A stretch of 64,000 nt of DNA from Paenibacillus bouchesdurhonensis (GCF_900155685.1 NZ_LT732548.1:2411466-2475465); one strand, 5' to 3'. Shown: positions 49,796 through 59,199, counted from the stretch's first letter. A program made the numbers and translations. The notes: a model not told the origin generated them from the sequence alone.

Positions 49796-50623
49796 ATGAC
49801 AACGACATTAACGCAAGGAATGATTCAGGAAGCGGCGGACTATATTCGCTCGAAATCTAACGTAACGCCGAAGCTCGGGCTGATTCTTGGCTCAGGGCTC
49901 GGTGTGCTGGCTGAGCATATCGATGATGCTGTCAGCATCGCTTATCAAGATATCCCTTACTTTCCTCAATCCACGGTTGAAGGGCATGCGGGGGAAATGT
50001 TGATTGGCACAGTTCAGGGGACATCCGTCGTACTGATGAAAGGGCGCTTTCATATGTATGAAGGCTACGGGCCGGAGCTTACGGCGTTTCCGGTGCGGGT
50101 GATGAAGGCGCTGGGCGTATCCAAACTGCTCGTAACGAACGCAGCCGGGGGAATTAACACATCGTACGAGCCAGGCGACCTAATGCTGATTTCGGATCAT
50201 ATCAACATGACGGGCAGAAACCCTTTAGCGGGGCCGAATGACCCAGAGCTCGGGCCACGTTTTCCGGATATGTCGGAGGCATACAGCCGCAAGTTGCGCG
50301 AGATTGCGAAGCAGGTTGCTTATGAGAAGGACATCCCGCTGCAGGAAGGAGTTTATGTCGGTCTCTTGGGGCCTTCTTATGAAACTCCGGCCGAAATCCG
50401 TATGTTCCGTACTTTAGGAGCAGATGCCGTGGGCATGTCTACCGTATCGGAGGTCATTGTGGCCAGACATGCGGGCATCGAGGTGCTAGGTATTTCCTGC
50501 ATCAGTAATATGGCTGCCGGCATCCTCGATCAACCACTTTCACATGAGGAAGTTATTGAGACGACGGATCGGGTTCGCGAGAAGTTTCTGAACCTCGTAT
50601 TAGGAATTATCCCGAAGCTGTAA
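49796..50623 (+). CDS. punA: Purine-nucleoside phosphorylase (inosine/guanosine type)
   Basis: 275 residues. Phosphate site 'LGLILGSGLGVLAEHIDDA', 'VEGHAGEMLIGTVQGTSVVL', 'KGRFHMYEGYG', purine-binding 'LLVTNAAGGINTSYEPGDLM' and 'AEIRMFRTLGADAVGMSTVS'. Splits (deoxy)inosine and guanosine to base and sugar 1-phosphate. ATG 49796 follows AAGGAG. In Bacillus the orthologue pairs with deoB; here only punA is present before dacF. Confidence 0.95.
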   Translation: MTTTLTQGMIQEAADYIRSKSNVTPKLGLILGSGLGVLAEHIDDAVSIAYQDIPYFPQSTVEGHAGEMLIGTVQGTSVVLMKGRFHMYEGYGPELTAFPVRVMKALGVSKLLVTNAAGGINTSYEPGDLMLISDHINMTGRNPLAGPNDPELGPRFPDMSEAYSRKLREIAKQVAYEKDIPLQEGVYVGLLGPSYETPAEIRMFRTLGADAVGMSTVSEVIVARHAGIEVLGISCISNMAAGILDQPLSHEEVIETTDRVREKFLNLVLGIIPKL

Positions 50624-50654
50624 CAAGGCAGACTTCAGCCAATAAAAATATAAG

Positions 50655-50706
50655 CGGCGTTTCCGAGTGATCTGATTATAGATCTTTGGAAACGCCGTTT
50701 TTTTTA
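50655..50706 (+). terminator. Terminator after punA
   Basis: CGGCGTTTCC (50655-50664) pairs with GGAAACGCCG (50688-50697), then a long T run. Confidence 0.9.
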
Positions 50707-50714
50707 CTTTTGCA

Positions 50715-50745
50715 GGAATATATTGGCTTTGTTTCGCCGATACTA
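50715..50745 (+). promoter_or_regulatory. Candidate sigma-F/sigma-G promoter of dacF
   Basis: GGAATA (50715-50720), 18 bases, GATACTA (50739-50745), close to the sigma-G pattern TGAATA and CATACTA. Bacillus dacF is forespore-expressed. Confidence 0.5.
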
Positions 50746-50794
50746 GGTTAGCAGAATCCAATATTTTGTAAAACTTGTCGAAGGGGGACTAATC

Positions 50795-51979
50795 TTGAGC
50801 AAGCGGTTGTTAATTTGGAGCTTCGCAATACTGCTAACCTTTTCAGCTTGGCCAGCGGGAATGTTTGCCGCACCGGCTGAGACACACGAGGAAGGGGATG
50901 CTCTGCTAGCCGAGAATGCAAACTCTGCCATTCTAATGGATGCAGATACGGGTACGATTATTTATGAGAAGAAAAGCCATGAAAAGCTGCCTCCGGCCAG
51001 CATTACGAAAATCATGACGATGCTGCTGACAATGGAGGCGATCGAAAAAGGCATTTTGAAGCTGACGGATAAAGTCACTACAAGCGAATATGCGGCCTCC
51101 ATGGGCGGCTCGCAAATTTTCTTGGAGCCCGGGGAGCAGATGACCGTTGATGAGCTGCTCAAAGGTATAGCAATGGCATCAGGCAACGATGCTTCCGTGG
51201 CAATTGCTGAGAAGATTGCCGGTTCCGAGAAGGCCTTCGTAAGACTGATGAATGAGCGGGCTGCTGAGCTTGGAATGAAAGATACGCAATTTAAAAATTG
51301 CAACGGGCTGCCGGTTGAGAATCATTACAGCTCTGCCCATGACATTGCGATCATGAGCCGGGAATTGCTGAAGTATCCAGAGGTTACGAAATACACGGGT
51401 GCTTATCAAGACTATTTGCGGCAAAACACGCAGAAGCCATTTTGGCTGGTGAATACGAACAAACTGGTTAGGTTTTATAGCGGCGCCGACGGTTTAAAGA
51501 CCGGATACACATCCGAAGCGAGGTTTTGCTTAGCAGCTACTGCGCAGAGAGACGGGTTGCGGCTAATTGCGGTCGTGCTTGGGGAACCGAATACGAAGAC
51601 GCGGAACAGCGAGGTATCCGCGATGTTCGATTACGCCTTCTCCCAATATGCACTGCTACCGATTTACAAAGCGGGTGAAGCCATTGGGCAGGTTAAAATC
51701 CAGAAAGGCCAATCTTCGCTGTTAGAGCTGTCTGCTGCACGCCAGTTGAATGTGCTGGTCAATAAGGGAGTAAGCCCGGGCAGCATCACTCATAAGCTTG
51801 AGGTGCCTGAGAAGCTGGCTGCTCCGATCAAGAAGGGACAGAGCATCGGAAAGCTTATCGTGTATCAGGATGATAAGGCGATTACAGAATTCCAACTGCA
51901 GTCACCAACTGATATCGATAAGGCAGGCTGGTGGACGATGTTCAAGCGCTCGGCCTCACACCTCTTTTTTGTAGATTAA
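50795..51979 (+). CDS. dacF: D-alanyl-D-alanine carboxypeptidase DacF
   Basis: 394 residues with a signal peptide 'LLIWSFAILLTFSAWPAGMF'. Penicillin-binding motifs: SxxK in 'PPASITKIMTMLLTMEAIEK', SxN in 'GIAMASGNDASVAIAEKIAG', KTG in 'GADGLKTGYTSEARFCL'. A C-terminal beta-domain (about residues 290-390) follows. It trims the terminal D-Ala of peptidoglycan in the forespore. Precedes spoIIA by 92 bases, as in Bacillus. Confidence 0.95.
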   Translation: MSKRLLIWSFAILLTFSAWPAGMFAAPAETHEEGDALLAENANSAILMDADTGTIIYEKKSHEKLPPASITKIMTMLLTMEAIEKGILKLTDKVTTSEYAASMGGSQIFLEPGEQMTVDELLKGIAMASGNDASVAIAEKIAGSEKAFVRLMNERAAELGMKDTQFKNCNGLPVENHYSSAHDIAIMSRELLKYPEVTKYTGAYQDYLRQNTQKPFWLVNTNKLVRFYSGADGLKTGYTSEARFCLAATAQRDGLRLIAVVLGEPNTKTRNSEVSAMFDYAFSQYALLPIYKAGEAIGQVKIQKGQSSLLELSAARQLNVLVNKGVSPGSITHKLEVPEKLAAPIKKGQSIGKLIVYQDDKAITEFQLQSPTDIDKAGWWTMFKRSASHLFFVD

Positions 51980-51999
51980 TAGGTTTTTTCTTCTAGTTT

Positions 52000-52036
52000 T
52001 GTCAAGGGGAAGGAATTCGTTGCCGTCTTATAGAAT
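52000..52036 (+). promoter_or_regulatory. Sigma-H-type promoter of spoIIA with an adjacent 0A-like box
   Basis: AGGAATT (52011-52017), 12 bases, ATAGAAT (52030-52036), an excellent sigma-H match. TGTCAAG (52000-52006), a 0A-box variant, lies directly upstream. This agrees with the known Spo0A and sigma-H dependence of spoIIA. Confidence 0.75.
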
Positions 52037-52071
52037 TGTTGTGTTCATGTCAGGGAGGAGAGTGAGCAGAC

Positions 52072-52425
52072 GTGAATTTACATGTGGAAATGGTAAGACA
52101 CCGCGATACGCTTATCGTGCGGTTAAGCGGAGAACTGGATCACCATACGGCCGATGACGTCCGTATACGAATGGATGAGGAGATTGCGCGGGGGGATTGC
52201 CGCCATCTAGTGCTCAGCCTGAAGTCCTTGCAATTTATGGACAGCTCGGGCCTCGGGGTCATTTTGGGCAGATACAAGCTGATCAAGCACAAAGGCGGCA
52301 AAATGGTACTGTGCGACGTAAACCGCTCGGTGTATCGACTGTTCGAAATGTCGGGGCTCTTTAAGATTATGAGCATAGTCGAGAACGAGAGCGCCGCGCT
52401 CTCTGAATTGGAGGTCGCATTATGA
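52072..52425 (+). CDS. spoIIAA: Anti-sigma-F factor antagonist SpoIIAA
   Basis: 117 residues, STAS fold. The phosphorylated Ser lies in '[20 protein letters not shown]', and '[20 protein letters not shown]' is the first strand and helix. When dephosphorylated by SpoIIE it frees sigma-F from SpoIIAB. Start GTG 52072 after GGGAGGAG. It overlaps spoIIAB (ATGA at 52422). Confidence 0.97.
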   Translation: MNLHVEMVRHRDTLIVRLSGELDHHTADDVRIRMDEEIARGDCRHLVLSLKSLQFMDSSGLGVILGRYKLIKHKGGKMVLCDVNRSVYRLFEMSGLFKIMSIVENESAALSELEVAL

Positions 52426-52874
52426 GCCAAACCGCCAGCAATTTTATGTCTCTGCAATTCGCTGCAAGGTCGGAGAATGAGTCTTTTGCCAGAGTGACGG
52501 TTGCGGCGTTTGTATCGCAGCTTGATCCGACGATGGATGAAATCACTGATCTCAAGACTGTCGTATCTGAAGCCGTGACAAACAGCATTATTCACGGATA
52601 TGACAGCGATCCAGAAGGGATTGTCACGATTTCAGCCCATATTGAAGGGGATACGGTAACTTTGGTGATTGAAGACAAGGGACAAGGAATCGAGGATGTA
52701 GAGCTTGCGAAGCAGCCTCTCTACACGTCCAAGCCGGAATTGGAGCGTTCGGGCATGGGCTTCACGATCATGGAGAATTTCATGGACGAGTTCGACGTCA
52801 CGAGTGAGATGGGTGGCGGCACGTCCATTCGGATGAAAAAGAGGATTGTATCCAAGAAAGCTTTATATAATTAG
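52422..52874 (+). CDS. spoIIAB: Anti-sigma-F factor and kinase SpoIIAB
   Basis: 150 residues with GHKL-type ATP site: N-box '[20 protein letters not shown]', G1 '[20 protein letters not shown]' and G2 '[19 protein letters not shown]'. Binds and inhibits sigma-F and phosphorylates SpoIIAA. Its start overlaps the spoIIAA stop, ensuring matched synthesis. Eleven bases separate it from sigF. Confidence 0.97.
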   Translation: MSQTASNFMSLQFAARSENESFARVTVAAFVSQLDPTMDEITDLKTVVSEAVTNSIIHGYDSDPEGIVTISAHIEGDTVTLVIEDKGQGIEDVELAKQPLYTSKPELERSGMGFTIMENFMDEFDVTSEMGGGTSIRMKKRIVSKKALYN

Positions 52875-52885
52875 GGGTTGGATCT

Positions 52886-53641
52886 ATGGATGCCGATGTA
52901 AAGCAAACCTCAAGAGAGTTTTTGGATGATGCCGAAGTGAAGCGGTTGATCGCTCTGAGTCAATCCGGGGATCACGGTGCCCGCGACCGTCTTGTCAACT
53001 GCAACATTCGGCTCGTCTGGTCGGTAGTGCAGCGGTTTATGAATCGGGGGTATGAGCCCGAGGATCTGTTCCAGATCGGCTGTATCGGCTTGCTGAAATC
53101 AGTGGATAAATTCGATCTCAGCTATGACGTCAAATTTTCTACGTACGCCGTTCCGATGATTATCGGGGAAATCCAGCGTTTTCTGCGCGATGATGGAACG
53201 CTTAAGGTCAGCCGCTCCCTCAAAGAGACGGCGAACAAGGTTCGCAAGAAGAAGGATGAATTGTCGAAGGTGTTGAATCGCCTGCCCACGGTGAAGGAAG
53301 TGGCCGATGAGCTCGGCTTGACGCCAGAGGATGTCGTATTTGCCCAGGAGGCTAATAAACCGCCGACCTCGATCCATGAGACGGTATTTGAGAACGATGG
53401 CGATCCGATCACGCTGATGGATCAAATTGCGGATGAATCGCAGGAGCGCTGGTTCGACAAGCTGGCGCTTCATGAGGCAATAGACGGCTTGTCCGAGCGC
53501 GAGCGATTAATCGTATATTTGCGTTATTACCGCGATCAGACTCAGTCAGAGGTGGCGAGCCGGCTTGGCATTTCCCAGGTCCAGGTGTCGAGACTGGAGA
53601 AAAAAATACTGCAAAATATCCGCGACCAAATCGCGCAATAA
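52886..53641 (+). CDS. sigF: RNA polymerase sigma-F factor (SpoIIAC)
   Basis: 251 residues. Region 2 'EPEDLFQIGCIGLLKSVDKF' and 'YDVKFSTYAVPMIIGEIQRF', region 3 'RSLKETANKVRKKKDEL', region 4 'QSEVASRLGISQVQVSRLEK'. This is the first forespore-specific sigma factor. It ends the spoIIA operon at a strong terminator. Confidence 0.97.
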   Translation: MDADVKQTSREFLDDAEVKRLIALSQSGDHGARDRLVNCNIRLVWSVVQRFMNRGYEPEDLFQIGCIGLLKSVDKFDLSYDVKFSTYAVPMIIGEIQRFLRDDGTLKVSRSLKETANKVRKKKDELSKVLNRLPTVKEVADELGLTPEDVVFAQEANKPPTSIHETVFENDGDPITLMDQIADESQERWFDKLALHEAIDGLSERERLIVYLRYYRDQTQSEVASRLGISQVQVSRLEKKILQNIRDQIAQ

Positions 53642-53683
53642 CCTAAGCATTGCGTTCAGAAGTGAAGTATATATTTAAGCAAG

Positions 53684-53717
53684 AACGGCTTTCCGGATTA
53701 TCTGGAAGCCGTTTTTT
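53684..53717 (+). terminator. Terminator after sigF
   Basis: AACGGCTTTCC (53684-53694) pairs with GGAAGCCGTT (53704-53713), followed by TTTT. It separates spoIIA from spoVA. Confidence 0.88.
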
Positions 53718-53762
53718 GTCATGGTTAAGAAAGGTGCTGAGGCTTCGGCTTTCGCTTATCGC

Positions 53763-53792
53763 GAGTAAAGCATCCTCCCGCTTGGCATACTA
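53763..53792 (+). promoter_or_regulatory. Candidate sigma-G promoter of spoVA
   Basis: GAGTAA (53763-53768), 17 bases, CATACTA (53786-53792), a full -10 match to the sigma-G consensus with a fair -35. Bacillus spoVA is sigma-G dependent. Confidence 0.6.
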
Positions 53793-53823
53793 TGGACAAT
53801 TCGTCCTGAAAAGAGGTGTTAGG

Positions 53824-54465
53824 ATGAAACAGGACACCGCTACGATCTATTTGCAGCTGCGCAAGCATGTCAAGCTCCCTATTGGTCAGGCTGTACGAAT
53901 TCGCGATGTGGCGCGCGTTCTGAGTAATTCGAAGCTGGAATCAAGCCTCCTGGATGTCGTGATCAAGCAACCGCGGGAGCAGGACGGCAATTTGGTTCTC
54001 ATCGATATGCTTCAGATTATAGCGAGCATACAAGACTGTGACCCGGCTATACAGGTGGAGTACATCGGCGAGCCGCAGGTGATCGTTGAAATGGTCAGAC
54101 CGGGCAAGAAGCCGCTGTTCCTTTTGTTTATACTTGTTTGGCTTCTGCTGTTCTTCGGTTCGGCGCTGACGATCATGAATTTTCATGCCGATGTAAGCAT
54201 GCAGGCCGTTCAAGTCCGAATTGTCGAAATGATCACCGGTGAGCGTGATGAGCATCCTTACTTGTTCCAAGGGGCTTATTCTATTGGCATTGGGTTCGGG
54301 ATGGTCGTATTCTTTAACCATCTGTTTAAGAAAAAGTGGAATGAAGAGCCCACGCCGCTTGAGGTTGAAATGTATTTATATCAGGAAAATTTGAATCAAT
54401 TCATTATTTCCGAGGAATACAAGAAGATGCATAATGCGGCTGGACGGGGGGAGAAGCAGCCTTGA
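53824..54465 (+). CDS. spoVAA: Stage V sporulation protein AA
   Basis: 213 residues from ATG 53824; a longer open frame to 53650 runs over the terminator and promoter and is not coding. The N-terminal soluble domain ('TATIYLQLRKHVKLPIGQAV') is followed by two membrane helices ('LFLLFILVWLLLFFGSALTI', 'AYSIGIGFGMVVFFNHLF'). Part of the SpoVA channel for dipicolinic acid. Overlaps spoVAB by four bases. Confidence 0.92.
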   Translation: MKQDTATIYLQLRKHVKLPIGQAVRIRDVARVLSNSKLESSLLDVVIKQPREQDGNLVLIDMLQIIASIQDCDPAIQVEYIGEPQVIVEMVRPGKKPLFLLFILVWLLLFFGSALTIMNFHADVSMQAVQVRIVEMITGERDEHPYLFQGAYSIGIGFGMVVFFNHLFKKKWNEEPTPLEVEMYLYQENLNQFIISEEYKKMHNAAGRGEKQP

Positions 54466-54890
54466 TCTCACCTTGGCCGGTGGTGGTATTTATTTTTCTG
54501 GGGCTAGCTGGAGGCATTGCGGTGGGAGGCGGAATTATCGCCCTGTTCATCGTGCTGGACGTTATTCCGAGGCTGGCCCAAGTGACGAGCACCTATAATA
54601 AGGTGCATTGGTATGAAGGAGCGATGGTTAGCGGAGCGCTAGTTGGAACAGTGGCAGATTTCTATCAGTGGCATATTCACGGCCCTTGGCTGATTAGCGG
54701 CTTCATCGGCCTGCTGAACGGTGTCTTCGTCGGCTTACTCGCGGCGGCATTGACCGAGGTGCTTAATGTTCTGCCGATTCTTGCCAAGAGACTACGGATG
54801 CAGCATTATTTGTTCGGGTTGCTTCTTGCCATGGTATTTGGAAAAGTTGCTGGCTCATTGTTTGAATTTTTTGTATATACCCCTAAGTAG
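54462..54890 (+). CDS. spoVAB: Stage V sporulation protein AB
   Basis: 142 residues with four hydrophobic segments, 'VVVFIFLGLAGGIAVGGGII', 'GAMVSGALVGTVADFYQWH', 'LISGFIGLLNGVFVGLLAAA' and 'YLFGLLLAMVFGKVAGSLFE'. Its TTG start is coupled to the spoVAA stop. Together with AA it is thought to modulate dipicolinate uptake during spore maturation. Confidence 0.92.
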   Translation: MISPWPVVVFIFLGLAGGIAVGGGIIALFIVLDVIPRLAQVTSTYNKVHWYEGAMVSGALVGTVADFYQWHIHGPWLISGFIGLLNGVFVGLLAAALTEVLNVLPILAKRLRMQHYLFGLLLAMVFGKVAGSLFEFFVYTPK

Positions 54891-54929
54891 AGATTAGATT
54901 GATGCGAGCGCAAGCAAGGAGGTAAAAGC

Positions 54930-56591
54930 ATGTCGGATCGGGAGCAAAACGGATTTACGCATGAGGAGCAGCATCCGCCGGAATTCATTCCTTATCCGGA
55001 GGAGTATTCCGCCGAGGAGACGGATGGTGTGAACGAGGAGAGGGGGAAAAGTAACGAGGAACTGCGGAATATAAAGGTTGAGAATGAGCGCTCGGACACG
55101 ATCGAGGAGTCGGTCATCTATTGGCAGAAGAGCGGCCAGATCAGCGAGGAATTGGATACGACGAAAAAGACGCTGGAGGAGGTCGTGGGTCTCGGTAGGA
55201 GCTTCGACGTTGACTTTCGTGAAATGACGTTCGGAGACATACGAACAGGATTGTTCTTTGTCAGCGGCTTTGCAAAGGAGGATATACTACAGGAAATACT
55301 TAAAAGGCTGACTTATCTGTCGCCTGATAACTTGTCCTCCGGTGCACTGCATGCTTTTTTTGATCTCTATATCCCGCACGTTCAGGTCAAAAAAATCGAT
55401 AAGCTGAGCGATGTCATTACGATGGTGCTAAGCGGGATGAGCGCTTTGTTCATTGATGGCGAGCAGGAAGCTCTAGTGATGGATACCCGCTCTTATCCGA
55501 TACGAAGTCCGGAGGAGCCGTCGCTTGAACGCGTTGTTAGGGGGGCGAGAGACGGCTTTACGGAGACCTTGCTTACGAATGTCACCTTAGTGCGCCGCCG
55601 GCTTCGAGATCCAGGCTTGACTTTCGAGATGCATAAGGTAGGACGTCGAACGCATACCGATGTTTGCCTCGCGTATATCGATGATATTGTAGATAAGACC
55701 CAAGTCGATGCCGTACGGGATAAGATCACCTCGATCGATATCGACGGCATTCCGCTTGCGGACAAGCAATTGGAGGAAGCAATCGTGCGCAAGGGCTGGA
55801 ATCCGTATCCGCTCGTTAGATATTCGGAGCGACCGGATGTCGTTGCTTCGCATATATTAGAAGGGCGGGTAGCGCTATTCAGCGATACATCACCCAGCGT
55901 CATTATTCTGCCGACCACATTCTTTGATCTGTGCCAGCATGCGGAGGAGAATAGACAGACGGCGTTTATGGGATCGTACTTGCGCTGGGTTCGCTTTATC
56001 GGCATCTTTGCTTCGTTGTTTCTGCTTCCGTTATGGCTGCTGCTGGTCATCCATCCGGAACTGAAGCCAGCTTCGTTGTCGTTTATTGGCCCGCAGGCGA
56101 ATGCAAAAATTCCGCTGATCGCTCAGTTCCTGCTGATTGAATTTGGAGTCGATTTGCTGCGAATGGCCGCTGTACATACGCCAACCCCTCTTGCCTCGGC
56201 CATGGGCCTGATCGCTGCGATATTGATCGGTGATATCGCCGTCAAAACAGGCCTGTTCGTCAATGAGGTGGTGCTGTATATGGCCGTAGCGGCTATCGGG
56301 ATGTTTGCCACGCCGAGTTATGAACTGGGACTCGCCAATCGGGTGATCCGGCTGGGATTGCTGATCGCCGTCTCAATATTCGGCGGCCCCGGGTTTGTGG
56401 TAGGAGTGACGGCGTTTATTATTTGGCTCACACTAAGACGATCCTATAACTCCTCCTATCTGTGGCCGTTTATTCCGTTTAATGCAAAGGCGATGACTGC
56501 GATTTTATTCCGTTTGCCGGTCATGACTTCCAAGCAAAGGCCTTCCTTCAATAAGACAAGGGATCGGACGCGAATGCCGCGGCAGGAGTAG
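54930..56591 (+). CDS. spoVAF: Stage V sporulation protein AF (GerA-family membrane protein)
   Basis: 553 residues. A large N-terminal soluble part with 'VDFREMTFGDIRTGLFFVSG' and 'GMSALFIDGEQEALVMDTRS' is followed by about five membrane helices from residue 345 ('FIGIFASLFLLPLWLLLVIH', 'NEVVLYMAVAAIGMFATPSY'). It is homologous to GerAA-type germinant receptor subunits. In Bacillus, spoVAC, AD, AEb and AEa lie between AB and AF; here AF follows AB after 39 bases. Confidence 0.92.
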   Translation: MSDREQNGFTHEEQHPPEFIPYPEEYSAEETDGVNEERGKSNEELRNIKVENERSDTIEESVIYWQKSGQISEELDTTKKTLEEVVGLGRSFDVDFREMTFGDIRTGLFFVSGFAKEDILQEILKRLTYLSPDNLSSGALHAFFDLYIPHVQVKKIDKLSDVITMVLSGMSALFIDGEQEALVMDTRSYPIRSPEEPSLERVVRGARDGFTETLLTNVTLVRRRLRDPGLTFEMHKVGRRTHTDVCLAYIDDIVDKTQVDAVRDKITSIDIDGIPLADKQLEEAIVRKGWNPYPLVRYSERPDVVASHILEGRVALFSDTSPSVIILPTTFFDLCQHAEENRQTAFMGSYLRWVRFIGIFASLFLLPLWLLLVIHPELKPASLSFIGPQANAKIPLIAQFLLIEFGVDLLRMAAVHTPTPLASAMGLIAAILIGDIAVKTGLFVNEVVLYMAVAAIGMFATPSYELGLANRVIRLGLLIAVSIFGGPGFVVGVTAFIIWLTLRRSYNSSYLWPFIPFNAKAMTAILFRLPVMTSKQRPSFNKTRDRTRMPRQE

Positions 56592-56700
56592 TCAAATAGG
56601 TTGTCCGACAAAAAATGCAAATGATCATCGTAAAAATCCATTTTTCAGTTCACCTAATGTTTGCTATACTGGTGTAAAAATTGAAAGTGGAGAGTGCTAA

Positions 56701-58032
56701 ATGTATTTACATGGTACTAGTAACATTAATGCCAAAGGGCATCTTGAAATCGGCGGCTGTGATACGGTCGATTTGAAGCAGCAGTATGGTACACCGCTTT
56801 ACATCGTTGATGAAGCACTTGTACGGCAAAGATGCCGCGAATATATGGATGCATTCAAGCAAACGGGCCTTACGTTTCAAGTGGCTTATGCGAGCAAGGC
56901 TTTCTGTGTAATGGCGATGTGCAGAGTGGTAGAGGAAGAAGGCCTGTCGCTTGACGTTGTTTCTGAAGGGGAACTGTATACGGCGCTTCAAGCCGGATTC
57001 CCGGCGGAGCGCATTCATTTCCATGGCAACAACAAAACATTGGATGAGCTGGAAATGGCTATTTCTGCGGGCATTGGCTGCTTCGTCGTAGATAATTTCA
57101 CGGAGCTGCAGCTGCTCCAGGCCGTAGCCGCTGAGAAGGGCGTTGCCGTAAACGTTCTGCTGCGTGTAACTCCAGGGGTGGAGGCGCATACGCATGAGTT
57201 TATTTCTACCGGACAGACCGATTCGAAATTCGGCTTCGACATCGGCAATGGTTCGGCTAAAGAGGCCGTGGTGCTGGCTTCCGGAAGCTTGAATCTTCGT
57301 TTGCTCGGCGTGCATTCGCATATCGGCTCTCAGATTTTTGAGGTGGAGGGCTTTGAACTGGCTGTAGAGCGCGTAGCTCAATTTGCGGCAGACATTAAGG
57401 AAACGCATGGTGTTGTTTTCAAGGTTATTAACTTGGGTGGCGGCTTTGGTATCCGTTACACAGGGGAAGATCAGCCGCTACATGTCTCTCAATATGTAAA
57501 GTCGATTACGGATGCGGTCAAGAAGCATTTTGCGGAAGTCTATGCGCAAATTCCAGAAATCTGGGTAGAGCCGGGCCGCAGTATTATCGGCGATGCTGGC
57601 ACGACGCTTTATACCGTTGGCTCTACAAAGGATATTCCGGGCGTGCGCAAATATGTCGCTGTTGACGGCGGGATGACCGATAATCCGCGTCCGGCGCTCT
57701 ATGACTCCAAATATGAGGCGATGCTGGCAAATCGGGGGAATGACAGCAATGAAGAGACGGTGTCGATCGCTGGGAAATGCTGCGAGAGCGGGGATATGCT
57801 CATCTGGGATCTGGAGCTTCCTAGAGTAAACCAAGGGGATTTGCTCGCCGTATCCTGTACGGGGGCCTATAACTATGCGATGGCCAGCAATTATAACCGT
57901 ATTCGTCGTCCGGCTGTCGTCTTTGTCAAGGACGGGGTCAGCGATGTTGTCGTCAAGCGCGAAACGCTGGAGGATATCATTTCCTGTGATGTTATTCCCG
58001 AGCGTATCTCGAAGCAGCCTTCGTATAAATAA
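56701..58032 (+). CDS. lysA: Diaminopimelate decarboxylase
   Basis: 443 residues. PLP Lys in 'FQVAYASKAFCVMAMCRVVE', glycine loop 'KVINLGGGFGIRYTGED', 'LRLLGVHSHIGSQIFE', and the subunit-crossing 'CESGDMLIWDLELPRVNQGD'. The last step of lysine synthesis, meso-diaminopimelate to lysine. It follows spoVAF by 109 bases, as in Bacillus, and ends at a terminator. Confidence 0.96.
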   Translation: MYLHGTSNINAKGHLEIGGCDTVDLKQQYGTPLYIVDEALVRQRCREYMDAFKQTGLTFQVAYASKAFCVMAMCRVVEEEGLSLDVVSEGELYTALQAGFPAERIHFHGNNKTLDELEMAISAGIGCFVVDNFTELQLLQAVAAEKGVAVNVLLRVTPGVEAHTHEFISTGQTDSKFGFDIGNGSAKEAVVLASGSLNLRLLGVHSHIGSQIFEVEGFELAVERVAQFAADIKETHGVVFKVINLGGGFGIRYTGEDQPLHVSQYVKSITDAVKKHFAEVYAQIPEIWVEPGRSIIGDAGTTLYTVGSTKDIPGVRKYVAVDGGMTDNPRPALYDSKYEAMLANRGNDSNEETVSIAGKCCESGDMLIWDLELPRVNQGDLLAVSCTGAYNYAMASNYNRIRRPAVVFVKDGVSDVVVKRETLEDIISCDVIPERISKQPSYK

Positions 58033-58042
58033 AGTGTAATTA

Positions 58043-58075
58043 TCCGCTGCCAAAATTGGTGGCGGGCTTTTTTTT
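58043..58075 (+). terminator. Terminator after lysA
   Basis: CCGCTGCCA (58043-58051) pairs with TGGTGGCGG (one mismatch), then eight T. Confidence 0.85.
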
Positions 58076-58148
58076 GCTCATCGTCCGATTTCATAGTAAA
58101 CTGTAAGAGGTTTGTCTTAATCGAGAATAAAGAAGGAAGTGATCCGAT

Positions 58149-58586
58149 ATGAAAAAAGGTAAGATCGTACTGGAAAACGGCGGAGAGGTAGAAATTCAAT
58201 TTTTGCCGGAAGAAGCGCCAGGCACTGTAGCAAACTTTGAGAAGCTGGCTAACTCCGGTTATTATAACGGACTGTCTTTCCACCGCGTTATCCCTGGCTT
58301 TGTAGCTCAAGGCGGCTGTCCGGTAGGCAACGGGACTGGCGGACCTGGCTACACGATCAAATGCGAAACAGCAACGAACACGACTAAGCACGAGCGTGGA
58401 GTGCTCTCTATGGCGCATGCGGGCAAAGATACGGGTGGAAGCCAGTTCTTTATCGTATACGAGCCACAGCCGCATTTAAACGGCGTACACACGGTATTCG
58501 GAAAAGTAACTTCTGGCATGGAGCTGGTGGATCAAGTTCGCCCTGGCGACAAGATGAAGGAAGTTACTGTCTGGGATGAAGCTTAA
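58149..58586 (+). CDS. ppiB: Cyclophilin-type peptidyl-prolyl cis-trans isomerase
   Basis: 145 residues. The active-site blocks are '[20 protein letters not shown]' (catalytic Arg), '[20 protein letters not shown]' and '[20 protein letters not shown]'. Cytosolic prolyl isomerase, no signal peptide. GAAGGAAGTGATCC precedes ATG 58149. Single gene with its own terminator. Confidence 0.95.
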   Translation: MKKGKIVLENGGEVEIQFLPEEAPGTVANFEKLANSGYYNGLSFHRVIPGFVAQGGCPVGNGTGGPGYTIKCETATNTTKHERGVLSMAHAGKDTGGSQFFIVYEPQPHLNGVHTVFGKVTSGMELVDQVRPGDKMKEVTVWDEA

Positions 58587-58629
58587 TCCTGGAGTTCAAG
58601 TTTAACTAAACGTAAATTGCAACATAAAC

Positions 58630-58671
58630 AAAAGAAATGGCATCGATCGGTGGATCGGTGTCATTTCTTTT
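58630..58671 (+). terminator. Terminator after ppiB
   Basis: AAAAGAAATG pairs with CATTTCTTTT around an inner CGATC/GATCG stem (58630-58671). Confidence 0.85.
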
Positions 58672-58768
58672 GTCTTTGAGGAGCGGAAGAATAAAGAAGA
58701 GAGAGAACGGAAGATGCGATGATCTTTGTTCTCTCTGGGGGATTCGGATATTCGATAAAAGGGTGATG

Positions 58769-58993
58769 TTATTCCTTAGCATTGTCGGCTTCGTCTTTTA
58801 CCTCTTCACGGAAGCCTTGGATGCTGTGCAGACGGCGTTGATTTTTGGCCTCAATCTGGGCTTCCTCTTCGCCGCTAATTTCGTCGGCATGCTCGCTTAA
58901 ATAATCCTGTCCCTCACGGAAATTTTCGATGGTATCCTGAATAGCATCCTGTAATTTTTCCACGTTATCGGAACGATCATCCGGCTTGGCCAC
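58769..58993 (-). CDS. tlp: Small acid-soluble spore protein Tlp
   Basis: 74 residues, helical and acidic, with the Tlp pattern 'NVEKLQDAIQDTIENFREGQ' and 'IEAKNQRRLHSIQGFREEVK' then 'DEA'. A minor spore-core protein, degraded by Gpr in some relatives. Start ATG 58993 with AGGAGG upstream. An overlapping open frame on the plus strand is a shadow. Confidence 0.9.
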   Translation of the reverse strand: MAKPDDRSDNVEKLQDAIQDTIENFREGQDYLSEHADEISGEEEAQIEAKNQRRLHSIQGFREEVKDEADNAKE

Positions 58994-59026
58994 AATAATT
59001 ACCTCCTTGTAAGCATGTTGAGTCGT

Positions 59027-59056
59027 TAGTTTTCCTCTTTTTTATGCTTTTATGCA
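59027..59056 (-). promoter_or_regulatory. Candidate sigma-G promoter of tlp
   Basis: On the minus strand TGCATA (59056-59051), 17 bases, AAAACTA (59033-59027). The -10 has two mismatches from CATACTA. Confidence 0.4.
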
Positions 59057-59199
59057 AGCGGAGGGAGGAATGAGGAAGGCGGGTTAGTCCTTAGAACAAG
59101 CCTACACGAAATATAGTACAGTTATAATGTCATAAAAGTTCTTGCTGCTTATGTGTGTCTCATTGACGCGTAATGATTTTGAGCTAATTGATTCAAGTC

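Noticed and set aside
58637..58900. Plus-strand 87-codon hydrophobic frame
   Set aside because: It is the complement of tlp, whose pattern is clear, and it starts in the ppiB terminator.
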